Below are positions 5,871-7,315 of a stretch of DNA of 7,315 nt, in pieces. Within the stretch, counting starts at the first letter, position 1. Each line of letters opens with the position of its first letter. The notes under the pieces were generated by a model, which did not search any database, was not told the DNA's origin, and saw only the letters and a list, made by a program, of their open reading frames with translations. The stretch spans positions 1-7,315 of the forward strand of contig JBBIKZ010000116.1 of NCBI GenBank assembly GCA_037445185.1, in the 5' to 3' direction. Source of the DNA: JANWZL01 sp037445185 (GTDB taxonomy: Bacteria; Pseudomonadota; Gammaproteobacteria; Burkholderiales; Thiobacillaceae). The translations under genes and the position numbers were made by a program.

Positions 5871-6956
5871 ATGACGGGAACTGCCTCCGTCGATGCCGGG
5901 CGCTGTGTCCATGCCCGCATCGCGACCGCCACCTGCCAGGCATGCGTGGCGGCCTGCCCCCGGCGAGCCTTGAGCCTTGACGACGATGGCCTGAATCTGT
6001 CCGAGCCGGACTGCGACGGCTGCGGCCTGTGCATGGCGGCCTGTCCCACCCGCGCCATCGATGCTCCCGCAGGGAGCCCGACACGGCGCAGCCTGGCAGG
6101 CCGCACCGTCCTGATGGCGGCGTGCGAGCGCGCCGTGCCCGAGGACGTCGACGGGCGCCTGGTCTGCCTGCACGCCCTTTCCGTCACAGATCTGTTACGG
6201 CACTGGCGCAACGGTGAGCGGGTGTGGCTGATCAGCACGGCGGATTGCATAGGCTGCGAGCGGGGCAGCGGCGATGGCTTCGCTACACGGGTAGACAACG
6301 TCAACGCTTTGCTCCGAGCCAGGGGCGAGCCGCCTATTCAGGTCAAGCCCCTGCCGCCGGCCCGATGGCACCGCCTGCGCGAAGGGAGTGATGTTCCTTT
6401 CCGCGACCGCCGGGGATTCCTCGGACGGCTGCTGTGGCGTCCCGCATCCGCGCTGCTGGAGGGCCACACCGGGGAGGACCTCGCGCCGGATTGCCCGGCG
6501 CCCGGCGAGTGCCTGACAGGACAGGGCCCTCTGCCGTGGGCGATCCGCCTCGACCCACTGGCCTGCGTCGCCTGTGATGCCTGCGTCCGGGTATGTCCAG
6601 GCAAGGCCTTGAGTCTCGATGGTGTCATGCCAGGGATCCCTGACCGGGAGGGTCCCTCGCTGCGCTTGGCGCATACCCGTTGCACGGGCTGCGGCCTGTG
6701 CGTGGATGTCTGCGAGCCACGGGCCATCGAGGTGCGGGCCTGGTCTTTGCCGGTAGCGGACAGGGTCGCGCTGCGCGAGTCCGTCTGCCGTGTCTGCGGC
6801 GCGCCTTTCCGGATGCCCGCGATGCGCACGGAAACGCCGGGCATCTGCTGGGTCTGCATGCGGAACCGGCCTGCTAGACGACTCTATCAGGTGTTGGTCG
6901 ACGATGAGGACACGACGGGTGTCGCGTCGGCGGAAGGCGCCGCCGAACCTGGTTGA
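5871..6956 (+). CDS. Multi-cluster 4Fe-4S ferredoxin-like protein with C-terminal double-CxxC motif
   Basis: 361 residues from ATG 5871, 16 bases after the cytochrome stop. The ribosome-binding site is weak (GGGCGGG), and an in-frame ATG at 5811 inside the cytochrome gene is less likely. There is no leader or membrane span, so it should be cytoplasmic. Four clusters in two pairs can be read: an atypical first site Cys12-x9-Cys22-x2-Cys25-x3-Cys29-Pro, a standard second (Cys48/51/54/58-Pro), a third (Cys232/235/238/242-Pro) and a fourth (Cys271/274/277/281). Between the pairs is a domain of about 150 residues with Cys85, Cys99 and Cys126-x2-Cys129, looking somewhat like the small iron-sulfur/thiol domains of hydrogenase- or heterodisulfide-reductase-linked proteins; that likeness is tentative. 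Two CxxC pairs near the end (Cys306/309 and Cys326/329) resemble a zinc-ribbon or rubredoxin-like knuckle. It could deliver electrons or aid maturation for the molybdoenzyme, as NapF is proposed to do for NapA, but the architecture is distinct from NapF. Confidence 0.75.
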   Translation: MTGTASVDAGRCVHARIATATCQACVAACPRRALSLDDDGLNLSEPDCDGCGLCMAACPTRAIDAPAGSPTRRSLAGRTVLMAACERAVPEDVDGRLVCLHALSVTDLLRHWRNGERVWLISTADCIGCERGSGDGFATRVDNVNALLRARGEPPIQVKPLPPARWHRLREGSDVPFRDRRGFLGRLLWRPASALLEGHTGEDLAPDCPAPGECLTGQGPLPWAIRLDPLACVACDACVRVCPGKALSLDGVMPGIPDREGPSLRLAHTRCTGCGLCVDVCEPRAIEVRAWSLPVADRVALRESVCRVCGAPFRMPAMRTETPGICWVCMRNRPARRLYQVLVDDEDTTGVASAEGAAEPG

Positions 6957-6963
6957 TCACGCC

Positions 6964-6983
6964 CGCCCCGATCCGGTGGGGCG
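6964..6983 (+). terminator. Weak hairpin after the last cluster gene
   Basis: CGCCCC (6964-6969) pairs perfectly with GGGGCG (6978-6983) around an 8-base loop, 7 bases after the ferredoxin stop. There is no T-run. It is a candidate 3'-end structure for the operon; a 6-base stem in GC-rich DNA can also arise by chance. Confidence 0.25.
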
Positions 6984-7061
6984 CGAGTCCGATGTGCCGG
7001 CAACCTGGACGATATGCCTGTGACCGGTCGTCTGGTATCGGCCTATCCCATTATCCTAAAA

Positions 7062-7315
7062 GGCTCTTCCGGTAAATCCTACGGAGGAATGGAATGACCG
7101 ACACCCCTGAAATGCTGTATCTACGCGGTTTTCTGACGACGCGAGCAGGTACCACAAATGGGGGCGGTCATCCCGGCGAAGATTTTGTGGCTTGAGGGGC
7201 AAGTGGTCAAAGACGTTTCGTTCATTGAGGAGGCCGGGCGGGTACGCATCGTGTGCGACCGCGACCGTCGCCGTCGGCCTGTGGATCACCGCACCGGCCG
7301 ACGCGGTTGGGTCAA
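7062..7315 (+). mobile_element. Left end of an ISL3-family insertion sequence (continues beyond window)
   Basis: The sequence changes at 7062 to GGCTCTTCCGGTAAATCC, which fits the GGCTCTT-type terminal inverted repeats of ISL3-family elements. An ISL3-like transposase frame opens 96 bases inside, the usual distance. The AT-rich 8 bases just outside (7054-7061, TCCTAAAA) would be the expected size and composition for the target duplication of this family. The right end, and hence the matching repeat and duplication, lie outside the window, so the boundary is inferred from one side only. Confidence 0.65.
7158..7315 (+). CDS. ISL3-family transposase, N-terminal fragment cut by the window end
   Basis: Only 52 codons are visible, starting at ATG 7158, the first start after an in-frame stop at 7134-7136. 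The segment RVRIVCDRDRRRRPVDHRTG (residues 28-47), followed by RRGWV, matches my memory of the N-terminal region of one ISL3 transposase branch, where an Arg-rich stretch ending in TGRRG precedes the helix-turn-helix and DDE core. In the family this enzyme cuts and pastes the element between its terminal repeats. The DDE residues lie beyond the window, so it is not known whether the gene is intact. There is no clear Shine-Dalgarno (GCAGGT is the best nearby). Confidence 0.65.
   Translation, partial: MGAVIPAKILWLEGQVVKDVSFIEEAGRVRIVCDRDRRRRPVDHRTGRRGWV

Noticed and set aside
7094..7195. 33-residue open frame inside the insertion-sequence end, with AGGAAT upstream
   Set aside because: It ends before the transposase-like sequence, has no recognisable content, and lies in the leader region of the element.
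7056..7289. 77-codon open frame on the - strand over the insertion-sequence end
   Set aside because: The + strand encodes a recognisable transposase N-terminus over the same region; the antisense product resembles nothing.

Overview
This is a GC-rich proteobacterial segment, most likely from a respiratory betaproteobacterium or a close gammaproteobacterial relative. That placement rests on the high third-position GC, the Tat and Sec leaders, and a Met-ligated class I cytochrome of the c551/c552 type. It is an inference, because the window has no phylogenetic marker. Everything recognisable is on the + strand.

Layout: (1) 1-281 is the 3' end of a gene for a low-complexity Met/Gly/Ser tripeptide-repeat protein, followed by a perfect UUCG-capped hairpin (291-310). 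(2) 376-6956 is a compact run of seven genes with gaps of 2-68 bases. In order they encode a 42-residue single-span membrane microprotein, a secreted pentaheme cytochrome c, a Tat-exported DmsA-type molybdopterin oxidoreductase, its four-cluster DmsB-type iron-sulfur partner, a TorD/DmsD-family maturation chaperone, a small monoheme cytochrome c, and a multi-cluster ferredoxin-like protein. (3) 7062-7315 is the left end of an ISL3-family insertion sequence with the first 52 codons of its transposase. The element continues beyond the window.

How it may work: the A and B subunits would be assembled in the cytoplasm with help from the TorD-like protein and exported together through the Tat system, B riding on the leader of A. 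The usual third subunit, the NrfD/DmsC-type membrane quinol anchor, is absent. A pentaheme cytochrome lies upstream and a monoheme cytochrome downstream, so electrons probably enter or leave the AB dimer through soluble periplasmic c-type cytochromes. The direction (reductase or dehydrogenase) and the substrate cannot be read from the sequence. The cytoplasmic ferredoxin-like protein could serve cofactor or cluster delivery, or a separate electron-transfer step.

The most notable points are a His in place of the third Cys of the FS0 cluster motif of the catalytic subunit (Cys67, Cys71, His75, Cys115), the pentaheme-for-DmsC substitution, the Met-ladder repeat protein, the conserved-looking microprotein, and the unusual architecture of the last ferredoxin.
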